In this document: positions 20,504 through 32,464 of the stretch, one piece after another
Position numbering within the stretch: position 1 is the first letter of the stretch
How the letters are laid out: every line of letters starts with the position of its first letter
Assembly (NCBI GenBank): GCA_016800925.1
Contig: JABCPU010000541.1
Coordinates: 1 to 39,891, forward strand
Length of the DNA: 39,891 nt
Direction: 5' to 3'
Origin: Suillus spraguei
Taxonomy: Eukaryota > Basidiomycota > Agaricomycetes > Boletales > Suillaceae
The notes under the pieces: generated by a model
What the model was told of the DNA's origin: nothing
Databases searched by the model: none
What the model saw: only the letters and a program-made list of their open reading frames with translations
Program-made: the position numbers and the translations under genes

Positions 20504-23500
20504 ATGATGAAACGCAAGGCATCGAGGGATTTAACTGAAGAAACTCGCATATTCGACAGCGAACCAACAGCTCGTGAGAGCGGCTCGGTACGTAGCTCAT
20601 GAGCATCACTTAGTTTACTCCACTCCAAACACCGACATTGACGTATCCTTCTAGCACCGACCCCATAACAAAGTCCGTCGGGTTCGGCAGGAGGTCGAGG
20701 ATGGTGTGGGCAACTTACCGATCTCTGTGAGTTCACGAACACTCCCAAGGAATGTCATGAAATACGACTAACACTACCATAAGCGCTCGAATGATTCTCG
20801 CCCTGTTCTACCAAACGTCTATCATGAGCGCGCTTCATCGACCCCGAATCTCGAGGTAGGTTCTCATACTTGCCCTCCACTCTCCGTGCTCTCTCTCTAA
20901 ACTCTGGCGGTCCCGCAGGTTCAGGCCGCTCCGTCTGATGCGGAAATGGAGGTTGATACCGAATTGACACTTCAGGATGCTCAACAGTCTGCAAAACGCA
21001 TGCATCCACTTTCGCGACCTGCGATGTCCGCCCAAGATGCACGAGCAGATTTCAATACTGCTGACAGTTTCCAGGATACACATCTCAAACCACTCAGGAT
21101 ATTCGACGATGTTGTCGGGAAGCTTGCGAATGTATGTACCCTCCTCTCGATCAGAATCAAACCAATCCGGTTCCACAGGTGCATCCACATGCAAAGATGG
21201 CATCGGGCGTGTTGTCTTGTGCAGCCAAAGTATGTTTTCATTGTCTCTCCGGATCTTCCACTGTTGCTCAGCAATCATAATCATAACCATTTGTGCAGAT
21301 TATTCTAGCTCAAGCGGATCGCGACGAAGCAGTACTCGAACTTCTCAAGAAGATATGTCAAGTTTATAGCTTGATATCGCAAGACGACATGCTTGACAAA
21401 ATCAAAATTTCATCGATGCGCGCTACGCTTGGAAAAGTTTCTCAGCAGACCCGCGAATGCGCCAATTTCATCAAAAATTATGCGGAGACCAAGAAATCTT
21501 GTGAGTCTTAATAAGCTGTTGCGTTCTTGACCGTCTCAAGCTGCTACTATCAACACAGGGAGTAGATCCGGAAAGGACGTCAGCTCGGAAACAACAAATA
21601 CGATTCAAAATTACAATGACGTGTTCGATAGCCTCATGCAAGGCTTCCGGGACCAGGTTCCTTGCGACGACGTAGACATACATGTCTATGATATGGGTGA
21701 GGGTTCGGACGTCCTCGTCACTTGACATATATTGACACCTTTTTAGAGGAAACATTGGACCTCAGCGGTATGACTTATGCAGATGGCGCGGGACTAGACA
21801 CCAGAAAAGAATGCCTCGAAGGGACGCGCACGGAAATCCTTTCCCTGATAACGGACTGGGTCAACAGCACTGGAGATAACGTTCCACGCGTGCTGTGGCT
21901 ATCTGGCACTGCAGGCAAGGGCAAATCGGCCATCGCCCATACGATTGCTAAGTGGGTCGAAAACGTGGGAGGGCTTGGTTCCTGTTTCTGTTTTGACCGC
22001 CAGCGAGAAGCAGACCGTCGGCACGAAAAGATCTTTTCCACGGTTGCGCAGGACTTGGCTGACCGCAATCCGGAGATGAGACGAGCATTGGCAAATGCAG
22101 TCAAGACCGCAAAAGTGTTGAAGAAGACGGTGGACATCGTCCAGCAGTGGCAGAAACTTCTAATCGGACCACTGAAGAAGTCATGCGGGGCAACCGGGGA
22201 ACCCATCACGGTCGTGATCGATGGACTGGATGAGAGCGGTGGAGTAGAGACTCGAGAAGACCTCCTGCGGATTCTAGCTGGCAAGCATCCCGCGGTTCCC
22301 AAAATCACAGACCTCCCAGGCAATTTCCGGTTCATCGTCACTTCTCGCGCGCTTGATGACATCAAAAAAGAGTTTGACGGCGTTCAGCATATTGGACAGA
22401 TATCGATGGACAACATTCCACCAGCATTCGCGGAGCGCGACATTCGTACCTACGTATCCAAGAAGTTAGAAGGATGTGGTTTTCAGGACAGAGAGATTAG
22501 AGTCCTCTCTGAGAAAGCTGATGGACTTTTCGAGTGGGCGCGTCTCGCCTGTGGATATATCAAGAAGTCCCAAACTGGGCTATCCCAAATGGATTGCTAC
22601 AAAGCCGTGGTATCGCGCGATCCTGTTGAGAGAACAATGCTGTTGCACAGCATGTATGTCCTCATTTTAACAGATATCATACCCAAGGATCCTTCCCCGC
22701 ATACGCAGAAACTGCGCTTGACTATGCTAGCGAGATTTCGCTCAGTGATGAGACAAATACTAAGCACAGCCGAACCTCTTCCTTTAGCATCCCTGAACGC
22801 TATGAGGCGTCATTTTCCAACGCAAGAGGACGATTTCGACGTGGGGCTTGTGGTCAAAAGCATGGGTCCCCTCCTCAGTGGCACCACCCATCCAGATTCC
22901 CCAATCCGACCCCTTCACGCATCATTCCATGATTTCTTGACGGACGAACGAGCCAGTGGAGAGTTTTTCATCGACCTGTCAAAGGCGCAACACGACCTTG
23001 CATTCGCATCGCTTCGAGTGATGGAACACGATCTTCGCTTCAATATCTGCGATTTAAAATCCTCGTACCTGCCTAATGAGAAAGATTCCGGGCTGCAAGA
23101 ACGAGTTCAAAAATGTATCCCCCCACATCTATCATATTCATGTCGATTTTGGATTGAGCACGTACGAACCACAGTTTTCACCAAGGAGCTCGCGAAAGAA
23201 GTGAGATCATTCTTCGACCGCGAGCGGCTGTTTTTCTGGCTTGAGTCACTCGCGTTGATCAATGCGCTCAGCAGTGTTCGTGCCCTCTCACTCATTCCCC
23301 GGTGGCTGAAGGTGAGCACATTATTACTAGTGTCAGATAAAGCGCTCATTGACAACTACAGGGCCATCCAAAATTCATAGACGTGTCATCAACTACAATG
23401 GACGTACAGAAGTTCATTCAAGTCTTCGGGGGTATCATTTTACACAGCACACCGCATCTGTATGTATCAGCACTCCCATTCACGCCTTCCAACTCTCCGC

Positions 23501-26033
23501 TATCGAGAAATTTTCATGCATGGTTTCCAAATACTCTTCGTGTGGCACTTGGACGTAATATGAACTGGCCGGCTGTTCTGGCCGTGCTCAGGGGGCACAC
23601 TGGATTAGTTTGGTCGGTCTCATTCTCGCCGGACGGCACTCGCATTGTCAGTGGTTCAGCGGATCAGACTGTTCGGCTGTGGGATGCTGCGACGGGGCAG
23701 CCAGTCGGTGAGCCCTTGCTGGGCACACTGAACAAGTTCAGTCGGTCTCGTTCTCGCCGGACGGCACTCGCATCGTCACTGGTTCAAGCGATCAGACTGT
23801 TCGGGTGTGGGATGCTGCGACGGGGCAGCCAGTCGGTGAGCCCTTGCTGGGGCACACTGAACAAGTTTGGTCGGTCTCGTTCTCGCCGGACGGCACTCGC
23901 ATTGTCAGTGGTTCTTGGGATCAGACTGTTCGGCTGTGGGATGCTGCAACGGGGCAGCCAGTCGGTGAGCCCTTGCGGGGGCACACTGAATCAGTTCAGT
24001 CGGTTTCGTTCTCGCCGGACGGCACTCGCATCGTCAGTGGTTCTTGGGATCAGACTGTTCGGCTGTGGGATGCTGCAACGGGGCAGCCAGTCGGTGAGCC
24101 CTTGCGGGGGCACACTGATTCAGTTCAGTTGGTCTCGTTCTCGCCGGACGGCACTCGCATCGTCAGTGGTTCAGCGGATCAGACTGTTCGGCTGTGGGAT
24201 GCTGCAACGGGGCAGCCAGTCGGTGAGCCCTTGCGGGGGCACACTCGTCCAGTTCAGTCGGTCTCGTTCTCGCCGGACGGCACTCGCATCGTCACTGGTT
24301 CTTGGGATCAGACTGTTCGGCTGTGGGATGCTGCAACGGGGCAGCCAGTCGGTGAGCCCTTGCGGGGGCACACTCATTCAGTTTGGTCGGTCTCATTCTC
24401 GCCGGACGGCACTCGCATTGTCAGTGGTTCAGCGGATCAGACTGTTCGGCTGTGGGATGCTGCGACGGGGCAGCCAGTCGGTGAGCCCTTGCGGGGGCAC
24501 ACTCATTCAGTTTGGTCGGTCTCATTCTCGCCGGACGGCACTCGCATTGTCAGTGGTTCAGCGGATCAGACTGTTCGGCTGTGGGATGCTGCGACGGGGC
24601 AGCCAGTCGGTGAGCCCTTGCGGGGGCACACTCATTCAGTTTGGTCGGTCTCATTCTCGCCGGACGGCACTCGCATTGTCAGTGGTTCAGCGGATCAGAC
24701 TGTTCGGCTGTGGGATGCTGCGACGGGGCAGCCAGTCGGTGAGCCCTTGCTGGGGCAGCCAGTCGGTGAGCCCTTGCTGGGGCAGACTGGACCAGTTTGG
24801 TCGGTCTCGTTCTCGCCGGACGGCACTCGCATCGTCAGTGGTTCTTGGGATCAGACTGTTCGGCTGTGGGATGCTGCAACGGGGCAGCCAGTCGGTGAGC
24901 CCTTGCGGGGGCACACTCATTCAGTTCAGTCGGTCTCGTTCTCGCCGGACGGCACTCGCATCGTCACTGGTTCTTGGGATCAGACTGTTCGGCTGTGGGA
25001 TGCTGCAACGGGGCAGCCAGTCGGTGAGCCCTTGCGGGGGCACACTGATTCAGTTCGGTCGGTCTCGTTCTCGCCGGACGGCACTCGCATCGTCAGTGGT
25101 TCTTGGGATAGACTGTTCGGCTGTGGGATGCTGCAACGGGGCAGCCAGTTGGTGAGCCCTTGCGGGGCACGTTAGTCTTGTTTTGTCAGTCTCGTTCTCA
25201 CCGGACGGCACTCGCATCGTCAGTGGTTCAAGGGATCAGACTGTTCGGCTGTGGATGCTGCAACGGGGCAGCCAGTCGGTGAGCCCTTGCGGGGGCACAC
25301 TCATTCAGTTCAGTCGGTCTCGTTCTCGCCGGACGGCACTCGCATCGTCAGTGGTTCAATGGATCAGACTGTTCGGCTGTGGGATGCTGCAACGGGGCAG
25401 CCAGTCGGTAAGCCCTTGCGGGGGCACACTGATGCAGTTTGGTCGGTCTCGTTCTCGCCGGACGGCACTCGCATCGTCAGTGGTTCTTGGGATCAGACTG
25501 TTCGGCTGTGGAATGCAGCGATCAGGCAGCCATCGCAGCAGTGCGCCGTGTCAGATCCTTCACCACTCTCTGACGATCATTGCACCATCGAGGCCACTAC
25601 TACCATGACATTGAACACTTGGAACAATTACCCCATTACCTTCTCGTCCAACTCCATCCACGCACTGTGCAACGCCTGTGAGTTAATGGAGGAAGCATCT
25701 GATGAGTTTGTGGAGGAAGTATCTGACGAGTTCATGGAGGAAGAATCCGATGAGTTTACGGAGGGAGGATCCGATGAGTTTACGGAGGGAGGATCCGATG
25801 AGTTTACGGAGGGAGGATCCGATGACGACCGCCGTTCGACTCCCTTTGTCCTGAATGTTGACAGTGCATGGGTGGTGGGGCCCAAACATCGGCTGTTATT
25901 CTGGGTACCACCCGCTTCTCGACACCCATTTTATAGCCCTGGAACTTCACTAGTGATACCTGGAGGGGGTCCGGAGCTTGATTTGAGCCACATGTCACAT
26001 GGGCAACACTGGCAAAAGTGCCGACAGGGGTGA
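20504..26033 (+). CDS. NACHT-WD40 (NLR-like) STAND protein, WD40 part frameshifted
   Basis: STAND ATPases of this type act in fungal non-self recognition and cell-death signalling. Eight 5' exons (20504-20587, 20655-20726, 20784-20855, 20919-21131, 21179-21229, 21299-21500, 21559-21696, 21747-23311) join in phase to exon 9 at 23362. Residues about 130-250 form a helical N-terminal domain like those of many Agaricomycete NLR-like proteins. NACHT follows, with Walker A GTAGKGKS (about 331-338) and Walker B VVIDGLDE (about 432-440). About 15 WD40 repeats of 43 residues follow, then an acidic SDEFTEGG repeat and a conserved tail ([17 protein letters not shown]). Single-base deletions near 23721, 25109, 25163 and 25251 break the WD40 frame. 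A complete protein would have about 1690 residues. Either the gene is a recent pseudogene, splicing skips the breaks, or the sequence has errors; three of four breaks lie in G runs. Confidence 0.85.
23590..25540 (+). repeat. WD40 repeat array, about 15 x 129 bp
   Basis: A coding tandem repeat of 129 bp (43 residues; [15 protein letters not shown]...DQTVRLWD). Most units differ at only a few positions, concentrated at the SADQ/SWDQ/SRDQ/SMDQ site and at the HTxxVx stretch after RG. Three consecutive units (24362-24748) are identical. A 30-bp internal duplication (LLGQPVGEP) occurs at about 24748-24783. The high identity with variation focused at set positions is known in fungal NLR-like repeats and is attributed to unequal exchange plus selection on the binding surface. 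Confidence 0.95.
25736..25819 (+). repeat. 24-bp coding tandem repeat (SDEFTEGG)
   Basis: Three near-perfect 24-bp units encode SDEFTEGG. They are preceded by diverged units ([16 protein letters not shown]), all in frame with the last WD40 repeats and the conserved C-terminal tail. They make a strongly acidic linker. Confidence 0.9.
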
Positions 26034-26349
26034 GTCTCGACTATCCTTCTGTTCCTCGTACTTACTCAAAGTGACATGTGTAGACCTTAGTACCGACGAT
26101 CACCGCAGTGGTATATCCGTTATGGAGATTTCAGAAACAGTTTAGCGACAGCCCATCAACCATCCCTTGATACCGCCACCGCACATATCTCCTTAAGCAA
26201 CGATCGTCCAATGCTTCTAATAAATTCTCCGTCTTTGCCTTCTTCCACTCGTTTCAGTGACTCTCATAATATCCGGGAAGCACTCCCCAAGCTTTCCCTC
26301 CACTTCGCGTCCCAACATCATGTCTGCCAAGGCCTTCCCACTCAACCAT

Positions 26350-27790
26350 GCATATACCATTCCCTCGCCCAAATATCCAGCTGCAAATCACCCCTCGGAG
26401 CAGCACCCACATGCCCCCTACCCATATCTTACTTTCCACAACCGGACTCAACAGCGTTAATTCACGGCCACTTCATTGTAACCGAACACTGCGCCAATGT
26501 ACTCCGTCACGCACAAACCAGCTCGTTCGGATGATTACGGATTCGTTGTCTCATTCAACAATCTCACTGATAGCAATTTCACCTGTAACATACTATCACT
26601 ATGGCAGGTGCTTATATGTCAGAACCCGAAGATGACGCGCCGATGGACTGATTCGGAGTCCTCCGAGTCAAACGCACAATCGCTACAACTCTGCACAAGC
26701 ACCACTATCAGAGCACTCAGAAGCCTCCTGCTCCTCATGTTCAGCGTACTCCTCTTGCCGATATATCTATGGATCCACACGCGTTCTGCGTAAAGCAATA
26801 AAACTCGCCCTAGTTTTCCCCAAAACTCCAAATTCTGGCGTGGAAGGTTACTCCTCACCAGTGACAGCGGTCCGCGCGAGTCACGTCACGTTGGTACACT
26901 AGCTTTTGTGATCAATGCCATCAATTTCACAGAAAAAAATGTGCCATCGGTAGAGGGCATTCCGAACACGCTACTCCTACCATCGTTGCCTCGAGAGGAG
27001 AAAACTTAGGTTCGTTAACAGCACAACCATCACCGTCACCGTCGACTGCCTTCCTCACCCATATGCACATCTCAGAATCGACGCCGACTCCATCTGATGT
27101 ATCATTCTTATTTCCTTCCAAAGATCAGACCCAATCATCTCCTTCGCACGATACATTAAGTACCCCAACGCCGCGTCCTCATTTGCGTGCTCAAGCACAC
27201 ACAACATCTTCGCCATCATTTATCCGCGTCGATACTCTGGATCTCCACTCTTTGTTCAACATCCAAGTAAATTAGTAAATTGTCCTAACCTGTCTTTTGA
27301 TCTTCTAAATGACAGAATCTCATTCTTTGGCGGTCATGTTTTGCAATTGACATCGATGTTTTCAACACGCATACAAAGGAAGGAATGATGAAGGCCCTCG
27401 CAAAACGAATCAAAGAGAAGGACGCGGCAGTGACACTTGCAGACGTACGTTGGTGGCTCTCCAGGTGAATAGTATTCCGTTGTTAGACGTATTTAATGTT
27501 CAAGCCTCGCTACTTGTAGCACCTCAATATGGGTCTGGTCCGACACCGCAACGATCGCCTCCCGTCGTTGCTGTGACGATAAGACGGAACAGCCTCTCCC
27601 CGGGAATGGAATTGAGATTGCCCTCCCCTGACCATCCATGGTTACTGCACCCGAGGGCGAACTCTCTGAGTCGCCGAAGGCGTCTACACCTTTGTTACCT
27701 ATCCCTCATTGTCCACGGCGACACCCCCGAGAGTTTTGCAGGCACTCGTTGCACCAGTTCCTGCAGCCCCAGTACATGCGCTCTGCATCG
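26350..27790 (+). pseudogene. Decayed unrecognised gene, tandem copy A
   Basis: Copy A of a unit of about 1.5 kb that is repeated at 27930-29520. I do not recognise the product. Open segments such as 26827-27018 and 27063-27266 fit + strand exons. Two probable introns (27267-27315 and 27465-27519) have GT...AG ends, and the second matches an intron of equal length in copy B. Part of the readable product is AIDIDVFNTHTKEGMMKALAK. Several stops and frame changes prevent a continuous gene model, so both copies look degenerate, or they belong to a long non-coding transcript. Confidence 0.45.
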
Positions 27791-27929
27791 TGAAGCGGCC
27801 CGAAGCATAAGATAGGACAACATCGGGCTCATCGTCTGCTGGAAGAAGCGCAGATGAGTAGGTGGTTCTGACTGTACCTCCCGTACCGATCCACAAACCA
27901 GTACTAACGGATGCGCCGTCCTTCTGCAC

Positions 27930-29520
27930 CATCCCCTCGCCCGAATACCCAGCTGCAAATTACTCCCTCAGAGCAGCACCTGCCATCCCCCCACCCCTCT
28001 CTTACTTTTCACAACCGAACTCAACAGCAACTCACTCCTTCCAGATATCACCTGCGGCAAACGGCAAACGGTCATTGACACCCAAGGTATCAAATTCACC
28101 GAAATACCCAAAATCCCACTTGTCAAAGTCATGGTCATTGTATGCAGCTCACGGCCATTCTGTTTCATTCACGGCCACTGAACACTGCGCCAATGTACTC
28201 CTTCACGCACGGACCAGCTCGTTCGGATGATTACGGATTCGTTATCTCAATCGAGACTCTTACTGATAGCGGTTTCACCTGTAATATACTATCATTGCGA
28301 CAGGTGCTTATATGCCAGAACCCGAAGATGACGCGCCGATAAACTCACTTGCAGTCCTCCGAGTCAGACGTACGATCGCTACAATTCTATACGACACAAC
28401 TATCAGAGCACTCAGCAGACTCCTACTCCTCATGTCCAACGCACTCTTCTTGCCGATATGTCTATGGATGCCACCCGTTCCGCGTAACGCTTCCCAAAAA
28501 AAAACTCCACATTCTGGCGTAGAACGTCACTCCTCACCAGTGACAGCGGTCCGCGCGAGTCAAGCCATCTTGGTACACTAGCTTCTGTGATCAGTGCCAT
28601 CGACTTCACAGACAAAAATGTGCCCTCAGGAGGGCGCACGCTACTCCTACCATGATTGCGTCGAGAGAAGGTTCACTAACAGCAAAACTATCGTCACCGT
28701 CGACTGCCCTCCTCACCCATACGCACATCTCAGAATCGGCGCTGACTCCATCTGACGTGCCATTGTCACTCCTCTTAAAGATCAGACCCAGTCTCCTTCG
28801 CACGACACATTAACTACTCAAACCGCGCGTCTTCATTTACGTGCTCAAGCACACAAAATCTTCGCCATCGTTTAATCCGTGTTGAAACTCTGGATCTCCG
28901 CTCTTCGTTCAACATCCAACTAAATTGTCCTGACGTGTTTCTCGATCTTCTAAATGACAGAATCTCATTCTTTGGCGATGATGCTTTTGCAGTCGATGTC
29001 GATGTTTTTGTTTTCGACAGGCACGCAGAGGATGGAGGCCATCGTGAAACGAATCAAGGAGCAGGACGCAGCAATGACGCTTGCAGACGTTGCTGGCTCT
29101 CCAGGTGAGTGGTGTTCTCTCGTTAGACGTATTTTATATTCAAGCGTCGCTACTTGTAGCACCTCAATCTGGATCTAGTCCAACACCACATCGCCCCCCG
29201 TCGTTGCTGTGGATGGTGTTCGTATCTTTGAATTTTCCCCCTTTTTTCACGCCATTGTATCAGCTCTCCCTGCAGCCGTGATATTGACGACAAGACGGAG
29301 CAGGTTCTCTCCGGGAATGACATTGACATTGCTCTCCCTCCGGTCACACATGGTTGCTGCACCCGAGGGTGAAGTCTCTGAGTCGCCGAAAGCGTCTACA
29401 CCATTATCTCCGATCCCTTCTCCTCCTGCCGCATTCTCCAGTGACACCACCGAGGGTTTCGCAGGCATTCGTTGCACCAGTTCCTGCAGCCCCGGTACAT
29501 ACGCTCCGCATCCAAAACCA
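27930..29520 (+). pseudogene. Decayed unrecognised gene, tandem copy B
   Basis: Matches copy A along its length: the CCCTCGCCC start, the CACTGCGCCAATGTACTC block, the GGTGCTTATATG block, the ACGCACATCTCAGAATCG block, an AAATGACAG acceptor at 28951-28960, and a second intron at 29105-29159 (55 nt, as in A). The donor of the first intron in A (GTAAAT) is CTAAAT here, so that splice is lost. Small indels shift the frame between the copies, which suggests decay without selection on the protein. Confidence 0.45.
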
Positions 29521-30242
29521 TTTGACAGGACAACTTCTGTGTCTAGTGTAACGGGTGTGCGCCGCCCTCCTCCCGGGCTGATGCCTGCAGGCCCTAAGGC
29601 AAATATGTTTTTGCAAGCCTGAACAGGGTGTGCAACCTACAATGGGTATGAAGTGCAAACTCACAAGCGTCCTCAGTCTGCACTCAAAACCTATCGAACC
29701 TCCCCGTTCACCCCTCCACATGCAATAAAACCATCGAGCGGGCACTCAAATCAGTGTCGCTGAAGCCTACCGCGTCGTAGCTTATTCAAAATTAATGCTG
29801 TATCGAAGAGTCTGGACCCGCCATCGCCCTTTGCGACTGTAGGCATGGCATCGTGGCTGCCCCGTCCCACAGGTGGAGCGCTACCTTCATCTAGACTTCC
29901 AGTACCCTTTAGCGTGCTGAAGCTAAAGACTGCTCAACATAACCGGAAGTTCAAACACGATCGGGAAGAGTGCCATCATCCGGAGGGTTTAAGGAGTAAC
30001 GACAAGGAAAGGGAGAGAGGGAGACGACGTGCATGAAATGGAATTTCGCGTATATCAAGCATGTTATCATTGCATTTATTCATGGCGGCCTTTTTCCCTG
30101 ACTTTTTTTCTTCGCTTTGTCCTGTATATTTGTTTTACCTCGTTATTTTATATCACTCACAATGTATGCACATCAAGAATTGTAGATACACATCTTAGCA
30201 TAGTGATGGAAAAGTTCCGGTTCTCTCAGTAGGCAGATCCGT

Positions 30243-30276
30243 GAACCGGACCATCGGTCCGATAATGGTCCGGTTC
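30243..30276 (+). repeat. Perfect 12-bp inverted repeat
   Basis: GAACCGGACCAT and its reverse complement ATGGTCCGGTTC flank a 10-nt spacer that itself contains CGGTCCG. Related GTTCCGG/CCGG pieces lie on either side (30216-30290). It may be a remnant of a dispersed GGTCCGG-rich repeat. Confidence 0.8.
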
Positions 30277-30540
30277 CGGCTTGGACCTAAACAGTCATAT
30301 TAGTTGGTGGTGGGCATCAGTGAACGGAGTTGTTGCAAAACCGACGTGGGAGTTGCCAATATCGAACACGGTGCAGAAGTGCTAGAGGAATATGTAGCCA
30401 GAAATTCAGAGAACCATGAGTCAGTGCGTCTGCCAATACTTTTAACGACGAGATATATAGCATCGTCAGCACCATCAATCCCGGAGTTGAGAGAACGAGG
30501 GCAGATTTGTGCGTTATGGATGAACGACGAGCACAAATAA

Positions 30541-30700
30541 ACGAGTGCTCCAAGTGAGTACAGACCAGTGCAGACCAGGCCAGGCAAGTCCAAGTGAGCG
30601 CAGATAAATACAGATTGAGTCCAGGCGAGTCCAAAGGACAGGCAAGTCCAAGTGAGTGCAGACAATGCAGATGAGTCCCAACGAGTTCTAACGAGTCCTT
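30541..30700 (+). repeat. Degenerate tandem repeat (AGTCCAAGTGAGTGCAGAC-like)
   Basis: About 160 bp of imperfect units built from GAGTCCAA, GTGAGTGCAG and GGCAAGTCC. Spacing between units varies, so no single period fits the whole stretch. Confidence 0.65.
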
Positions 30701-31097
30701 AGTATGGTGGTTATGCATCAACAATATTGATGAAAGTACTGAATTTGAAATCAACCATAACCTTGAAAACTATATATCAAGACTTCCGCTACATAAGAAC
30801 ATCTTCTCAATTGTCTCGCCAGTCTTGGACCGCACTTCCCGTCCGGAATTAATCGTAAATTTCCCCAGATAACTTACATGGAATTGTAGCGTCATGCATG
30901 GGTCTTATAATTATCAGATTATCCAAAACAGCTTCAGCGTTTACGTCCGGACTGAGGACAAGCGAGATACTAATTGTGTGTGGCAGCGGCAAAACCGTTC
31001 ATTGTCACGTGGTTTACGTGCGTGAATCCAATTTCTGCAGCCGCCACCATCATAAGGCCACCATAGTTGGTGTCATCCGCCGCTGTCGTCGTGCAGT

Positions 31098-32464
31098 ATG
31101 CTATCCACCACCCGCCCATCGACTCGCCAGGCATCTCATCGTTTACAATGTCTTACTCGCTCATTAACCACTGACTCTACTACTTCTCAGACTATCCTCA
31201 CTCCACCGCTTCCCCTCTCAAAGCCAGAGACGAGTAAGCCTCGTCAGTCACGATTATATCCACGTCCGCGCCCAGCCGTTCTCCATAAACGACAGGCACT
31301 CCCAACTCTTCCTCCAAGTTTCGGGCGGAACCAAGTCCTACCGGTACCAGACTCCACTCGCGCGCTTCTAGAAGACATCGTAGGATCATTCGAAGCGCCT
31401 ATTCGATATGCATTTGCGTATGGATCTGGGGTTTTTGAACAGGCTGGGTATGAGAAACAGAAGGACAAGGAGGATAGGCCAATGCTGGACTTCATATTTG
31501 CGGTCACGCATTCGGATCACTGGCACTCAATCAACATGCAACAGCATCCCGGTCATTATCCCCTGCATGCACGCGTACTAGGGTCATCGTTTGTCTCCAA
31601 AACGCAAGAGCTTAGCCCTGGACTTTGGTTCAATGCTTTTGTGCCGATGAAGGGGGTCGTACGTCACTTTCGTCCATACCATTCTACTGTTCGCTTACCT
31701 TATTGCCATAGAATATCAAGTATGGAGTAACGACCGTCGACACACTATGTGCTGACCTGCTCAACTGGCGTACGCTTTATCTCGCGGGGAGGATGCACAA
31801 GCCTCTACGGATCATCAAAGACGATGCACGCGTACGACTGACTCAGCAAGTCAACCTTACCTCTGCACTTCGCACCGCCCTTCTCATGCTCCCGGAATCG
31901 TTCACCCAACGCGAATTATTTTCAGCTATAGCAAGAATAAGCTACTCTGGTGACCCTCGGATGATGCTCCCAGCTGAGAATCGAGGAAAGGTGGAGAATA
32001 TGGTTTCTCGTCAGGAGGACCAGTTTCGGGAGTTGTATTGGAGGCTTGCGCAGGGCCTTCCTGGGGTTCGGTGGGCGGTGGGTTCCAAGAGTGTGGAGCA
32101 GGATACCAGTTCGCATGCGAGAGCGGCGCACCTGAAGAAATTACCAGAAGAGCTCTTGAAACGTGTTCATCAGCGTGCCGAGGGGCGTGGTCCGCCTAGA
32201 GAGGCGGATGAAAGCGCTTATTGGCTCCGTATCGCAGGCGACGAGGAGCTCCCCTTGATTCTTCACTCTGGTATGTCCCCACGTCCTCTTTGTGAGATTT
32301 TATATTGATGTTTCTTACCAGAAATAAGCAAAATCGTGCAGTACCCAGCAACTGTCCAGTCACTAAAGGGTATAGTGAGTGCCGGCATGACTAAGAGTTT
32401 GCGTTACTCTGTATCCAAGGTCAGCAAGTGGTGGAAAGGAACCTCTTATTCGAGTTCGTCATAG
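31098..32464 (+). CDS. TAM41: TAM41, mitochondrial phosphatidate cytidylyltransferase
   Basis: TAM41 makes CDP-diacylglycerol from phosphatidate and CTP on the matrix side of the mitochondrial inner membrane, the first step toward cardiolipin. Three exons (31098-31658, 31712-32270, 32322-32464) splice in frame to 420 residues. A basic, Ser/Thr-rich N-terminus without acidic residues (MLSTTRPSTRQASHR) fits a matrix targeting signal. FAYGSGVFEQAGY is the nucleotidyltransferase GSG motif, DFIFAVTHSDHWHSINMQQH is the family signature with the catalytic acid, then KYGVTTVDTLCADLLNW, YLAGRMHKP and a C-terminal SLKGIVSAGMTKSLRYS. Length is normal for fungi. It converges with the second P450 (stops 616 bp apart). 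No damage is seen. Confidence 0.95.

Larger units (their letters stand above)
29640..31097. other. Intergenic region with repeats, upstream of TAM41
   Basis: No gene is supported over about 1.46 kb. It contains the perfect inverted repeat at 30243-30276 and a degenerate tandem repeat at 30541-30700, listed separately. The TAM41 promoter is expected in the last few hundred bases. Confidence 0.4.

Noticed and set aside
23383..25155. A 590-codon frame across the WD40 array with a repeated [12 protein letters not shown] pattern
   Set aside because: After the 1-bp deletion near 23721 this frame reads the WD40 repeats out of phase. The WD40 signature continues in the neighbouring frame.
30300..30754. 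Overlapping open frames on both strands near the degenerate repeat
   Set aside because: They follow the imperfect tandem repeat and differ between strands. There is no domain or splice pattern.
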